From the NCBI GenBank assembly GCA_030748635.1, contig JASMLP010000180.1, positions 1-43,203 of the forward strand: a stretch of 43,203 bases of DNA, in the 5' to 3' direction. Source of the stretch: Planctomycetota bacterium (GTDB taxonomy: Bacteria; Planctomycetota; JACQVV01; JASMLP01). The notes beneath the pieces are model-generated. The model worked only from the letters and a program-made list of their open reading frames with translations, was not told the origin of the DNA and did no database searches. Below are positions 15,425 to 24,403 of this stretch, piece after piece (the first letter of the stretch is position 1; each line of letters starts with the position of its first letter). The translations under genes were made by a program, and so were the position numbers.

Positions 15425-16597
15425 GTGGATTCTCTTCACGAGAACGAACTCCCCCTGGTACATCCGGCGCTTTATGTCCACCTGCCGTTTTGCGTGGTGA
15501 AGTGTCGGTATTGTGATTTTTTCTCGGTTACAGATCCCTCTGAACTGGAAACCTATCTCGATGCTCTGGAGATCGAATTGCAACAGCGATCTCAAGGGAG
15601 AAGGTTTCGCCTGATTTTCGTGGGAGGGGGGACTCCGTCCTTCTTGCCGCCCCAATCGCTCCGGCGATTTTTGTCGATTCTGGAAGGCTATCTCGACGAT
15701 AGAGGGATTCGAGAGTGGACCGTCGAAGCCAACCCTGAATCGTTAGATTCCCAGCGTCTGAAGATGTTTGTGGATGCGGGTATAACTCGCCTTTCGGTCG
15801 GGGTGCAGTCCTTCGATAATCGAGCCCTCGATTTCCTGGGAAGGCCCCATCGGGTTTCCGACGCGATCGATTGTGTGAGGCGGGCTGGGGAACTGGGAAT
15901 CGAGTCGATCAATCTGGATCTGATTCACTCCAGGCCAGGACAGACTCTGGAGGGGTGGAAAGGTGAACTCCGGGAGGCGATTCAGTTGTCCCCAGATCAC
16001 CTCTCCTGTTACGAATTAACATTCGAAGCCGGAACCGCGCTGGATCACGACAGAAGACAAGGACGAATCTCCCCGCCGGATCAAGAGCTTCAGTTGGCCT
16101 TTTTCAGCGAAACGATCGATCAGCTTCTCGGGGCGGGGTACGAATCTTATGAGGTGAGTAATTTCGCTCGTCCCGGACATCGATGTCTTCATCACTTGCA
16201 TACCTGGAGTGGAGGGGAATACCTCGGCGTCGGTGTCAGTGCTGTGAGCTACCTCGAGGGTGTTCGGATTGCCAACCCCAGAAATCTCAAGGGTTATATG
16301 GACCCTTTACTCGCCGGGAAAACGGTGGAGAGGTCATCCGAGCGTTTGACCGGGGTTCATCGGGCGCGAGAACTCCTCTGGCTGGGGCTTCGAATGCGCG
16401 ATGGCATATCGATGGAACACTTTCAGGTAAGGACAGGTGTCGAACCGATCTCTCTCTTCGGCGACTCCTTCGAAGACCTATATGATCAAGGGTTCCTTGA
16501 AACGACTCCAGGGGGAAGGCTTCGTCTCACGGAGCGAGGATGGCCCGTATTGGATGCGGTGGTCCTCGAAGCGATGGGGACGGATACTGCGAATTGA
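15425..16597 (+). CDS. hemW: HemW-like radical SAM haem chaperone
   Basis: A 390-aa radical SAM protein of the HemN/HemW family. The [4Fe-4S] motif is 'CVVKCRYCDFF', 'FVGGGTPSFL' is the SAM-binding GGGTP region, 'TVEANPESL' and 'RLSVGVQSFD' follow, and 'SPDHLSCYELTFEAGT' is typical of HemW. Length fits HemW rather than the longer HemN coproporphyrinogen dehydrogenase, so haem trafficking is likely, but this assignment rests on family resemblance. The usual HNxxYW segment is replaced by 'HLHTWSGGEYLG'. GTG 15425 has GGAGG just upstream (4-base gap); TTG 15407, overlapping the sigma stop, is the alternative. Confidence 0.9.
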   Translation: MDSLHENELPLVHPALYVHLPFCVVKCRYCDFFSVTDPSELETYLDALEIELQQRSQGRRFRLIFVGGGTPSFLPPQSLRRFLSILEGYLDDRGIREWTVEANPESLDSQRLKMFVDAGITRLSVGVQSFDNRALDFLGRPHRVSDAIDCVRRAGELGIESINLDLIHSRPGQTLEGWKGELREAIQLSPDHLSCYELTFEAGTALDHDRRQGRISPPDQELQLAFFSETIDQLLGAGYESYEVSNFARPGHRCLHHLHTWSGGEYLGVGVSAVSYLEGVRIANPRNLKGYMDPLLAGKTVERSSERLTGVHRARELLWLGLRMRDGISMEHFQVRTGVEPISLFGDSFEDLYDQGFLETTPGGRLRLTERGWPVLDAVVLEAMGTDTAN

Positions 16598-16628
16598 TCT
16601 TCTCCATCGATGTCGGGTCGGAAAATCT

Positions 16629-17093
16629 TCACCCCTTTTCCAGAATGAATTTATGAGGAATCCGGAAAAATAGAAGCGGCGAGCGAAAGGTGATTTCCAG
16701 CTGAAAGGATGATCGACCGTCACGTATCGATTCGTATGCCGCTTTTCCCACGCTTCCCAGTGAAACTCTGGCCGGGATGAGGATGATTTGTCCCTTTTGG
16801 GCATGAATCGAGAAATCCTTGTCGATGGTTCCTGTGGCCAGAATATGGCCCTTGGTTTTGAGTACCCAGTCGAACGGGTCGATGATCACGGTGAGTGCAT
16901 CGGACGGATTCTCACATAGGATTGAGATTTTCAGGTCGAGGTGGTCAAGCCCTGCCCCGCTGAGAGAAACACTTTTGAGAGAGAAGTTGCATTTTTTCAA
17001 TGCCTCTCTCGACTGGATGTAGGAACATGAAGTCCCCGTCGAAAGGAGGAGCGCGAGTACAACATGGAAGCGTATTCTTGACGGGTAATTCAT
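16629..17093 (-). CDS. LEA-type-2 domain lipoprotein
   Basis: A 154-aa protein with a signal peptide and lipobox ending in 'STGTSC' (Cys23), so a probable lipoprotein. The mature part is an LEA14/WHy-like beta-sandwich: 'KSVSLSGAGLDHLDLKISI', then 'CENPSDALTVIIDPFDWVL' with the conserved Asn-Pro, and 'IPARVSL'. Such domains occur in many bacterial envelope lipoproteins of unknown role. It overlaps nothing on its own strand, converges with hemW, and is divergent from apt (about 100 bp between starts). Confidence 0.75.
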   Translation of the reverse strand: MNYPSRIRFHVVLALLLSTGTSCSYIQSREALKKCNFSLKSVSLSGAGLDHLDLKISILCENPSDALTVIIDPFDWVLKTKGHILATGTIDKDFSIHAQKGQIILIPARVSLGSVGKAAYESIRDGRSSFQLEITFRSPLLFFRIPHKFILEKG

Positions 17094-17197
17094 GGATTGA
17101 AAATTCTTTCGAAAGTGATGAGCGGTCTGTTCTGGACTCGGGGATCGATCTTCAGGACAATACCAACGATTTTGATCTTTCGATGGAGATAGCTGTT

Positions 17198-17734
17198 GTG
17201 AACGAACTTGCGACTCGCCTTGCTGGAACGATTCGGGATGTTGTCGATTTTCCCAAGGAAGGGATTGTTTTCAAGGACATCACCACCTTATGTAAAGATG
17301 CTGAGGCTTTCGCGGCGTCGGTTTCTGCTATGGCGGAGCCTTTTCGTGGCTCGGGGGTCGAACAGATCGTGGCCGCCGAGAGCCGTGGCTTTATCTTTGG
17401 AGCTGCGATGGCGGTGGAGTTGGGTTGTGGATTCGTTCCGGTGCGCAAGCCCGGCAAATTACCGGCGGAAACCGTACGGGTCGACTACGAACTCGAATAC
17501 GGTAGCGATACACTGGAAATGCATCTGGACGCTGTTGAGCCCGGTCAGAAAGTATTGCTCGTGGACGATCTTTTGGCGACCGGTGGCACGATGGGTGCGG
17601 TGCTGGAAATGGTTCGTGGTCGGGGTGGAGAAGTGGTTGGAGCCAGTTTTCTGATCGAACTCACATTTCTTCCCGGGCGGAGTCGACTTCCTGATGTGGA
17701 TGTGCATACCGTGATTCGAGTCGATGCCGAGTGA
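17198..17734 (+). CDS. apt: Adenine phosphoribosyltransferase
   Basis: Purine salvage: adenine plus PRPP gives AMP. The protein has 'FPKEGIVFKDITTL' at the N terminus, 'AAESRGFIFGAAMA', 'VPVRKPGKLP', and the PRPP loop 'VLLVDDLLATGGTMGA'. GTG 17198 has GGAGA nine bases upstream and yields 178 aa, the usual family length. ATG 17183 is five codons earlier without a Shine-Dalgarno. The open frame upstream to 17000 is not needed. The stop overlaps the next gene as GTGA, so apt heads an operon with two citrate synthase family genes; I see no metabolic reason for that link. Confidence 0.95.
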   Translation: MNELATRLAGTIRDVVDFPKEGIVFKDITTLCKDAEAFAASVSAMAEPFRGSGVEQIVAAESRGFIFGAAMAVELGCGFVPVRKPGKLPAETVRVDYELEYGSDTLEMHLDAVEPGQKVLLVDDLLATGGTMGAVLEMVRGRGGEVVGASFLIELTFLPGRSRLPDVDVHTVIRVDAE

Positions 17735-18891
17735 CTGAAGGGGAAATCATCGACCCGGATGTGATTCGATGTGAACCGCTTCAGTGGCCGGTGACATCCA
17801 GGGTAGGACCCGGACTCCAGGGAGCGGTGATCAACGATACGGAGATCTTTGGTCACGATTGCATGAGCGGTGTTGTCCGGTATCGGGGGGTGACACTACC
17901 CGAGCTCCATGACCGCTCTTTCGAGGAGGTTGCTTTTCTGGTGATTCGGGGATCCTGGCCGGACGATGATCCTTCGGCCTGGAAAGAGTTTCGAGAGGAA
18001 ATTCTGAGGGGTCGTCAACTGCCCGGCGAACTCGATGACCTGGTTGGGGCCATACCGATTTCAGTTTCGCCAGATCGTGTCCTGGGCGTGGTGCTGTCCG
18101 CCGCGGATGAGTTGGAGGGGGAGCCTTCATCCGAAGGGCTCGGATACTGGCTGGGGCGGATGGGCGCCTTGGTGGAGTCTTTGATGAGTCGAGGACACGA
18201 CGCCGGTCCTCAGGAGCCTTTTTCGGGGATGGCCGAATCGGTTTTGCGTCGAATGGGTCGAGGGCATGGGGCGCGTCCACCGGGAAAAGAGGATGTGGAG
18301 CTTCTCGAGCGGTGCTGGAATTTGAATCTAGATCAAGATCTCGATCCGGCCACGTTTACGGGGATCGTTGTGGCTAGCTGTGGGACAGGTCCTTCCGGTT
18401 ATCTGTCGGCTTATGTGTCCGCTCTTTCAGGGCAATATCTGTCCGGGTCGGGCGAGAGATTGATGCGATTGTTTCAATCTTTTCCCGGGACGGAGGCTTC
18501 CCGCGAGTGGGTGCATAGGCAGGTCGAAAGTGAGGGGCGGGTTCCCGGCTTCGGTCACCCATTGCAGGTCGCTTCTGATCCACGATTGGCGCTGTTAAGA
18601 GAGTCCTTGCGGGAGATCGTGGTTCGTCAGGGGCGCCACGATTTGTATCAAATTATTCTCGCTTATGAAGAAGCTGGAAACGAACTGCTCCAGCCGAGCG
18701 GAATCTTTCCCAACCGTCTCCTGTATCTGGCTGGAATCTACACCTTGCTCGGCGCGCTACCGCGTCACTGTGTTGCTCTCGAATCGATTCCTCGGAGCGT
18801 GGGCCTTCTGGCCCGAGTCGAGGAGATGTCGTCCCACTCGAGGATCGTCAGACCTCGTCTGGATTCTTCGGGGAGGGGCTCTCTTTCATGA
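17731..18891 (+). CDS. Degenerate citrate synthase paralogue (predicted non-catalytic)
   Basis: A 386-aa protein of citrate synthase length and fold. Family traces include 'VRYRGVTLPEL' near the start (the family's 'YRG.. ...L' segment), 'VPGFGHPLQVASDP', and a helical C terminus. Lined up by eye with the next gene, the first catalytic His is Leu237 (GQYLSGSG instead of GFRHGGAN), the second His is kept (His275 in GFGH) and the catalytic Asp is Leu330 (PNRLLYL instead of ANIDAIT). Two of three active-site residues are therefore gone. It starts at GTG within the apt stop and ends in an ATGA overlap with the true citrate synthase, suggesting a matched pair, perhaps a regulatory or structural subunit. 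It is not a pseudogene by reading frame. Confidence 0.8.
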   Translation: MTEGEIIDPDVIRCEPLQWPVTSRVGPGLQGAVINDTEIFGHDCMSGVVRYRGVTLPELHDRSFEEVAFLVIRGSWPDDDPSAWKEFREEILRGRQLPGELDDLVGAIPISVSPDRVLGVVLSAADELEGEPSSEGLGYWLGRMGALVESLMSRGHDAGPQEPFSGMAESVLRRMGRGHGARPPGKEDVELLERCWNLNLDQDLDPATFTGIVVASCGTGPSGYLSAYVSALSGQYLSGSGERLMRLFQSFPGTEASREWVHRQVESEGRVPGFGHPLQVASDPRLALLRESLREIVVRQGRHDLYQIILAYEEAGNELLQPSGIFPNRLLYLAGIYTLLGALPRHCVALESIPRSVGLLARVEEMSSHSRIVRPRLDSSGRGSLS

Positions 18892-20051
18892 AAGTTCAAG
18901 ACAGAGAATCTTCTTCGGTGCAGACTTACGGTCGAGGACTGGAAGGCTGTGTTGTCGGAGTAACCGATATCTCCACCATCGACGGGGAGAAAGGCGATCT
19001 TCATTATCGAGGACGATCGATTTCCGATCTGGTAAAGACTGCCACGTTTGAAGAGGTTGTGTTTCTCTTGCTGCACGCTCGTCTTCCTGAAGAGAGCGAT
19101 CGAGTGAACTGGAATTCACGAGTAGCCGATTTTCGAGAACCTCCAGAAGGGGTGGGAAATGTCATCTCATTGCTCGGAGGACGGATCTCGATGCTGGCTG
19201 CCTATCAGAGCGCCTGGGCGGCCGCGAGTGGGCTCGTGTCCGGGAATAGAGAGGACTTTACCGATTCGGTGGCTCGCATCCTGTCCTGGACCTCGACGAT
19301 TGCTGGAAGATTGCATCGGATCCGGCAAGGAGGGGAGCCGGTTGCCGTTCGCCCCGAACTGGGGTTGGCCGCTCACTACCTTCACCAGGCTCTTGGAGAC
19401 TGCTCCGATGAGGAAGCGGTCCGGGCGCTGGACGCCAGTCTGGTGGTTCAAGCGGAACACGGCATTCATGCGGCGGCGTTAGCGGCTCTCACGGTCGCCT
19501 CCGGCCGGGCCGATATTGATGGGGCGGTCTTGGCGGGTATCGGGGCATTGCGAGGATTCCGGCACGGTGGAGCCAACCGAGATGCTTTCAGGTTGATATG
19601 CGATCTGAAAACTCCAGAGGCCGCAAAAACGTGGGTTCGACAGGCACTGGATGAAAAAGTCCGGTTTCCGGGATTTGGTCATCGGGTGTACAAGGCTCCT
19701 GATCCCCGGGTGCGGGCTCTGGAGTCGATGACCCGGTCGCTGCTCGAGGTGGGTGGGAAGGGGAGGCTCTGGGACACCTTCTCCGCGTTGCGGGAAGAGA
19801 TCGAGGGGAGCTTGGGATCCAAGGGGATCTATGCCAATATCGACGCGATCACCGGTATGCTCTACCATGCAATCGGCCTGGAAGAAGAGGCGTTTACGAT
19901 CCCCTTTTGCCTGGCGATTCAAGCCGGTTGGATGGCTCATATCGCCGAATACCTTCCGGAGGGACCGATTTTTCAGCCTCGTTCGGTCTATGTCATAAAG
20001 GAGGAATCGTCCTCTTCTTCGCCACGGTCTTCGAATTCCGTATCTTCATGA
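18888..20051 (+). CDS. Citrate synthase (or 2-methylcitrate synthase)
   Basis: Condenses oxaloacetate with acetyl-CoA, or propionyl-CoA in the methylcitrate variant. In 387 aa it keeps all three catalytic residues: His226 (GFRHGGAN), His265 (FPGFGHRVYK) and Asp319 (ANIDAITG). 'DPRVRALESM' and 'AGWMAHIAEYL' are also typical. The usual ADHEMNAST segment is altered to 'AEHGIHAAALAA', so substrate range may differ. The ATG overlaps the stop of the degenerate paralogue and GGAGG lies about 11 bases upstream. The last 20 residues are Ser/Glu rich and their codons overlap the 3' end of the convergent DUF6941-like gene by 64 bp. Confidence 0.92.
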   Translation: MKVQDRESSSVQTYGRGLEGCVVGVTDISTIDGEKGDLHYRGRSISDLVKTATFEEVVFLLLHARLPEESDRVNWNSRVADFREPPEGVGNVISLLGGRISMLAAYQSAWAAASGLVSGNREDFTDSVARILSWTSTIAGRLHRIRQGGEPVAVRPELGLAAHYLHQALGDCSDEEAVRALDASLVVQAEHGIHAAALAALTVASGRADIDGAVLAGIGALRGFRHGGANRDAFRLICDLKTPEAAKTWVRQALDEKVRFPGFGHRVYKAPDPRVRALESMTRSLLEVGGKGRLWDTFSALREEIEGSLGSKGIYANIDAITGMLYHAIGLEEEAFTIPFCLAIQAGWMAHIAEYLPEGPIFQPRSVYVIKEESSSSSPRSSNSVSS

Positions 20052-20446
20052 GTGACGGTGAAGGGGCGACTGCCAATCAATTCATCGTTGCAGTAAAATT
20101 CGAAGATGTACTTTCCATCTTTAGGGAAGACAATACTGTTGAGTTCGAAATCGAGATCGCAGATTTCATTGGGATCTTGAATGGATAAGGGGCCGCTGGT
20201 TTGTAGGATGGTTTCGATCGTCGGTCCGTAATGGACGAGACGGAGTTCTCCTACGTAATCGCCGCGCCCATCGGTTACCGAGACGAAAACATGGAGGCGA
20301 GGGTGTTGGCAGGGGAACTGGGCCGCCAGGATGGCGTTGAAAGTGTTGATGAGGCTGGTGTTCTTCGAACGTTCATCTCGAAGAACAAGGTCACAGACAA
20401 CGATGGATAAAAGTTTGGGTAATGCGGCCTTCATGTCGACTTGCAT
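19988..20446 (-). CDS. DUF6941-like protein of unknown function
   Basis: A 152-aa cytosolic-looking protein (ATG 20446; ATG 20434 is possible). It begins 'LPKLLSIVVCDLVLRDE', then 'KNTSLINTFNAILAAQFP', 'HPRLHVFVSVTDGRGDY' and 'LNSIVFPKDGKYIFEFYCND', which matches the pattern I know for DUF6941 proteins, common in Planctomycetes and of unknown role. The C terminus is very acidic. It lies between convergent citrate synthase (64-bp tail overlap) and a divergent kinase gene. A TACAAT at 20473-20478 on the plus strand may be the kinase promoter -10. Confidence 0.7.
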   Translation of the reverse strand: MQVDMKAALPKLLSIVVCDLVLRDERSKNTSLINTFNAILAAQFPCQHPRLHVFVSVTDGRGDYVGELRLVHYGPTIETILQTSGPLSIQDPNEICDLDFELNSIVFPKDGKYIFEFYCNDELIGSRPFTVTHEDTEFEDRGEEEDDSSFMT

Positions 20447-20510
20447 CGTACCACTGAGGCAACCTTCACTGCTACAATACCTTTTCATACTGCTGAATTG
20501 AGGGCTTGGC

Positions 20511-22799
20511 GTGGCCGATAACAACGATTCGAGTCACTTTGAGGAAAAGACGGTTGTCTTTTCAGCTCAGGGTGAAGATGAGCCCAGTGCCGGGGATCAG
20601 GTCGGTCGTTATCGTGTTTTGCACGAACGGGGACGGGGGGGAATGGGAGTGGTTTATCGCGCCCACGATATCCAGCTAGATCGATCCGTAGCTCTGAAGT
20701 TGTTACGCACCGATATGCAGGATGAAGAAACCGTCAGTCGGTTCGAGCGGGAAGCCAGAATCACAGCCCAACTGGATCACCCCCACCTGGTGCCCATGCT
20801 CGACCTCGGAATATCCAGTGGACGTTCCTACGTGATCATGGGTTATGTCGAGGGAGAGGATCTCTCCGAGATCTTTTCGCGGGAGAAATCGACTGGATTA
20901 GGACTTACTCGCAGCGAAAAGATTGTCATCTTGCGAGATGCTTGCCGGGCCGTTCACCATGCGCATGAACACGGGATCGTTCATCGGGACCTCAAACCCT
21001 CGAATATCATGGTCGATACTCAAGGGCACTCGTTTGTTACCGATTTCGGTCTGGCGAAGGAAATTCTCGACCCCTCCGCCGTCACGGCGAGTGGAGTGAT
21101 TTTGGGAACACCGTCCTATATGGCTCCAGAGCAGGTCGAGGGATCCAAAGAACTCGACGCACGGGCAGATATCTACTCCCTCGGAGCGTTGTTGTACACC
21201 GCGATGTGTCTGGAGGCTCCTTTCAGTCAAGACCGACTGGAAATCATGTTTCGACGCATACTGACCGGGGATTTTCCGCTTCCCAGATCCGTGGACTCTT
21301 CTCTTCCGAAGGCCCTCGAACGGATCATCCTCAAGGCGATGGCCCTGAAGCCGGTCGATCGTTACGAGAGCGCGGAAGCGTTGGCTCAAGATCTGGATAA
21401 TTGGCTCGAAGGTACACGGGTCACGGCTCGTGGTCCCGGATTGTTCAGGAGGGCGCAGAGATTTATGGCGGACCAGGCCGTGAAACTGCTGGTCTGGTTT
21501 CTTCTGGCCGGGATTTTTGTGATGGGGTGGTTTTTATTGGATCGATCGCCTTCTTCTTCCAAGGAGATCACCAGGATTCGATCCAGCATCCGCTGGCAGA
21601 CGGATCTCGATGTCGGTCTTCAGGCCTGGGAGCCTTGTGTGATCCCTTCCAGCGGAGTGGGTGTACTGGTCAAAGGGTATGAAGGCCTTCGCGTTATGCT
21701 CTTCAGGGGGTTTGATGGACACCCAGAACAGGTTAGCAATTGGTATCCTCAGAGCCATTCGCGTGAAGCGATTTCACCTCCTATTCAGGAGATGATCGGA
21801 GGCCGACCCTACCTGCTCGTTGGACTGGAGCGGACAGGTGTTCTCGCCTGGCCTCTCGATAGGGAAGATATCAATCCTCGACTGTTTCTGGAAAAGCGCA
21901 AGGTCGTCGGCTTACCGGTTGGGGCTGATCTCGACGGAAACGGGCGTAAGGAGCTGACGGTGATCGGCCCACGAGGGAAGCTGGTCGCGGTGAATCCGGA
22001 AGCGGGAATCGTGAAGGAGAAAGAGACCAAAGCCAGGCCAGGTCATATCGGTCTGGTCAAACTGGATATGGATGGGGATGGGAAAGAAGAAGTTCTGGTC
22101 GTGGGCGAGAACGACAATGTTCTCTCCGCGTTTTCTTTCGGTTCAGGGGGGGACTGGGAGGCCGTTTGGGGGATGGGACTCTTTGCCAGTCGCCAGATGA
22201 ACGGAACGGTGGATGAGTTGCCGGTGGTGCTGAAGGGCCAGGGTAAAAAGCCGACCGACAAAGAGCAGGTGGTTTTTGTTCTGGATGGGGCAAGGCTTCA
22301 GTCCATGAGTTTAAGTCGGGACCATATCGAAGTGGACTGGGTGAAGGTTCTGGAGAATCATTTTGTAACGGCTTCGCCGACGGTTTTGGATCTGAAACGT
22401 CCTCGGGGAATGGACATCTTGCTCGTGGGGAGCACTTCTTCTGGAGCGCAAGCAACGGGCTGGGTGCGTTCTTTTCATTCGCAAGATGGTTCACCGATCT
22501 GGAGGTGGGATTCACCAGATCAGGGCGAGGCTTTGGTTCACTCCGCGGTGGCTGGAGATTTGACCGGGGATGGCCAGCCCGAGGTCGTTGTCATGACGGA
22601 AGGGGGACGTCTATACGTTCTGGACGCCCGGACGGGAGAACTGCGTTGGAGAGAAGAAACTCCCTCGATGAGTCGTTCTCGACCTGTCCTGGCAGATCTT
22701 GACGGGGATTCCGCTCTGGAGCTGATCTGCATCCAAGAGGGGAAGCTCGTTTGCCTCGAATTCGAGGACTATCGAGAGTCGGCGCCGAGCCCTCGGTAG
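20511..22799 (+). CDS. Membrane Ser/Thr protein kinase with C-terminal FG-GAP/VCBS-like propeller
   Basis: 762 aa from GTG 20511 (GAGGG seven bases upstream). The kinase domain, about 34-295, has the Gly-rich loop 'GRGGMGVVYRA', Lys63, 'HRDLKPSN', 'DFG' and 'GTPSYMAPEQ', so it should be active. One membrane helix at about 324-342 puts the rest outside the cytoplasm. Residues 360-755 form repeats with calcium-binding-like loops: 'DLDGNGRKEL', 'DMDGDGKEEV', 'DLTGDGQPEV' and 'DLDGDSALEL'. This is a PknB-type receptor layout in which a propeller is the sensor. The ligand is unknown. It converges with a lipoprotein gene. Confidence 0.93.
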   Translation: MADNNDSSHFEEKTVVFSAQGEDEPSAGDQVGRYRVLHERGRGGMGVVYRAHDIQLDRSVALKLLRTDMQDEETVSRFEREARITAQLDHPHLVPMLDLGISSGRSYVIMGYVEGEDLSEIFSREKSTGLGLTRSEKIVILRDACRAVHHAHEHGIVHRDLKPSNIMVDTQGHSFVTDFGLAKEILDPSAVTASGVILGTPSYMAPEQVEGSKELDARADIYSLGALLYTAMCLEAPFSQDRLEIMFRRILTGDFPLPRSVDSSLPKALERIILKAMALKPVDRYESAEALAQDLDNWLEGTRVTARGPGLFRRAQRFMADQAVKLLVWFLLAGIFVMGWFLLDRSPSSSKEITRIRSSIRWQTDLDVGLQAWEPCVIPSSGVGVLVKGYEGLRVMLFRGFDGHPEQVSNWYPQSHSREAISPPIQEMIGGRPYLLVGLERTGVLAWPLDREDINPRLFLEKRKVVGLPVGADLDGNGRKELTVIGPRGKLVAVNPEAGIVKEKETKARPGHIGLVKLDMDGDGKEEVLVVGENDNVLSAFSFGSGGDWEAVWGMGLFASRQMNGTVDELPVVLKGQGKKPTDKEQVVFVLDGARLQSMSLSRDHIEVDWVKVLENHFVTASPTVLDLKRPRGMDILLVGSTSSGAQATGWVRSFHSQDGSPIWRWDSPDQGEALVHSAVAGDLTGDGQPEVVVMTEGGRLYVLDARTGELRWREETPSMSRSRPVLADLDGDSALELICIQEGKLVCLEFEDYRESAPSPR

Positions 22800-22809
22800 A
22801 AAGTCGACT

Positions 22810-23379
22810 CTATCGACTTGCGAGACGACCGGGGTGGATCGGGAGGAGAAAGTCGAGAACACTACGGATGGAGGTGTCGGCTCGAACTTGAATCCGGTCC
22901 TGGTGTGGTTCGATGAATTTTCGAAACGATTCGGGTGATTCGATAGAATCCTCGACGCGTACCGGGAGAATTCGAATCGTACGGTGACTGCGTCGGAGCT
23001 CCTCGTAGGCGGCTACAATCCGTTGGGTGGAGAGATTCGGGTCCGGGCAGGAAATAAGAAGGATTTCGGCCGACTTTCCTGTCTGGAAGATCTGTGTGAG
23101 TGTCTGTTGCAGGGTCGGTCGGTTTCTGGGGGGCATTTGCTCGTATTGCAGCAGGGCTCGCTCCAGAGAGATCTCACCATGGTTCGTCCATGGTGGGGTT
23201 TCTTGTCCATCCTCGTCCATCGCGACCAGCATCACCAGTGGGGCCAGTTTTACTCCCAGATTGAGAAGAGCTCCGATCAACTGGCATCCCCCAAGCGAAA
23301 GACACAGAAGGATCGGTACCATTCGGAGCGATCGCTGTAGCCAGGGAGAGTAGGTTCGGGTCATGATTGAATTTGTCAT
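22810..23379 (-). CDS. Hypothetical lipoprotein
   Basis: 189 aa; ATG 23379 (or ATG 23364). A signal peptide ends in the lipobox 'LSLGGC', so the protein is probably lipid-anchored. A second hydrophobic stretch ('LIGALLNLGVKLAPLVMLVA') follows the Cys. The rest is a small alpha/beta-looking domain with 'AEILLISCPDPN' and 'RTIRILPVRVEDS'. No family is recognised. It lies on its own between the HBDH gene and the convergent kinase gene, with its own candidate promoter. Confidence 0.7.
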   Translation of the reverse strand: MTNSIMTRTYSPWLQRSLRMVPILLCLSLGGCQLIGALLNLGVKLAPLVMLVAMDEDGQETPPWTNHGEISLERALLQYEQMPPRNRPTLQQTLTQIFQTGKSAEILLISCPDPNLSTQRIVAAYEELRRSHRTIRILPVRVEDSIESPESFRKFIEPHQDRIQVRADTSIRSVLDFLLPIHPGRLASR

Positions 23380-23424
23380 CGATCAGAAGGACAAACGGCC
23401 TTGGACAGGGTAACGTAAGTGCGC

Positions 23425-23453
23425 ATCCTTACCGGGGTTCGGATTTCTGTCAA
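23425..23453 (-). promoter_or_regulatory. Candidate promoter for the hypothetical lipoprotein
   Basis: On the minus strand a perfect TTGACA (23453-23448) is followed after 17 bp by AAGGAT (23430-23425), a poor -10. Confidence 0.35.
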
Positions 23454-23455
23454 GG

Positions 23456-24403
23456 TCATATAGAGAGGATCTTGCCCGGGGAGTCGAGCAGTTGGTTCGA
23501 AAAGTCCCGCGGTCCTTTGCATCGGGATTTCTCCCATGAATAGAAACCACGACCTGATTTCACCCCGAAGGACCCTTCTTTGAACAGTCGGGTCAGGAGA
23601 GCGGGGGGGTAGTATCGAGGGTCTTGACTGTCCAGATACATGGCGACACTGACCCGGTACATAGTGTCTAAGCCTATGAAATCAGCGAGTTTGAAGACAC
23701 CTTGGGGGTGGCCGAGGCAGAGGTGGAGTCCCTTGTCTCCGTCTTCAACGCTGATTTCGCCTCGCTCCAGAGCTCGGATGGCGTCGAGAGTGAAAGGAAC
23801 CAGAAGCTTGTTGACCCAGAAGCCGGTGACATCGCTGGCGATGAACGGAATTTTCCCCATCTGTTCGATGAGTCGAACGGTGTTTTTCAGGGTCTCTGAA
23901 TCGATCTCCTCGTGTCGAATCACCTCGACTCCAGGCATCCGATACACCGGATTCATGCCGTGAGCTCCGACCACCTTGGATGGACGCCCCGAGGCGTGAG
24001 CCATCCGGGCAATGGAAAGCGAACTCGTGTTGGTCCAGATCATGGCATCGGAAGGCAAGGAAGGGGTCAAGCGCGCCAGCAAGTCGCACTTGAGACGGAG
24101 GTCTTCGAATACGACTTCGAAAAGTATCTGTGAATCATTCAGCGCTTTTTGAAAGGCCTCTTCATTCGGGGCGACCTGAAAACGAGAGAGTGCCTGAGTC
24201 GCGAAGTCCTCGGTTTCCGGATGACGTTTTCTCCCAACCCAATCGAGGCTGGCCTGAACGATCTTGGGGGCGGACTCTCGCGAGGCCTCCTGGATGTCGA
24301 ATCCGATGACTTCGTGACCGCCTTCTAGAATCTGGACGATCCAGTCGAGGCCCATTTTTCCCAGGCCGACCACGGCAAAGGTAGAGGGTTGTTTTGAATT
24401 CAT
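23456..24403 (-). CDS. 3-hydroxyacyl-CoA / 3-hydroxybutyryl-CoA dehydrogenase
   Basis: A 315-aa NAD-dependent dehydrogenase of the HBDH/FadB-like family. It has the dinucleotide motif 'AVVGLGKMG', a catalytic-region 'TNTSSLSI', 'GAHGMNPVYRMPGVEVI' (His in place), and 'DVTGFWVNKLL' with the conserved Asn. The C-terminal domain has 'LGHPQGVFKLADFIGLDT' and 'GVKSGRGFYSW'. It oxidises 3-hydroxyacyl-CoA to 3-ketoacyl-CoA in fatty acid or butyrate-type pathways. Its ATG overlaps the stop of the regulator gene upstream as ATGA, so it is the last gene of the long leftward run. A signalling operon ending in a metabolic enzyme is unexpected. Confidence 0.92.
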   Translation of the reverse strand: MNSKQPSTFAVVGLGKMGLDWIVQILEGGHEVIGFDIQEASRESAPKIVQASLDWVGRKRHPETEDFATQALSRFQVAPNEEAFQKALNDSQILFEVVFEDLRLKCDLLARLTPSLPSDAMIWTNTSSLSIARMAHASGRPSKVVGAHGMNPVYRMPGVEVIRHEEIDSETLKNTVRLIEQMGKIPFIASDVTGFWVNKLLVPFTLDAIRALERGEISVEDGDKGLHLCLGHPQGVFKLADFIGLDTMYRVSVAMYLDSQDPRYYPPALLTRLFKEGSFGVKSGRGFYSWEKSRCKGPRDFSNQLLDSPGKILSI

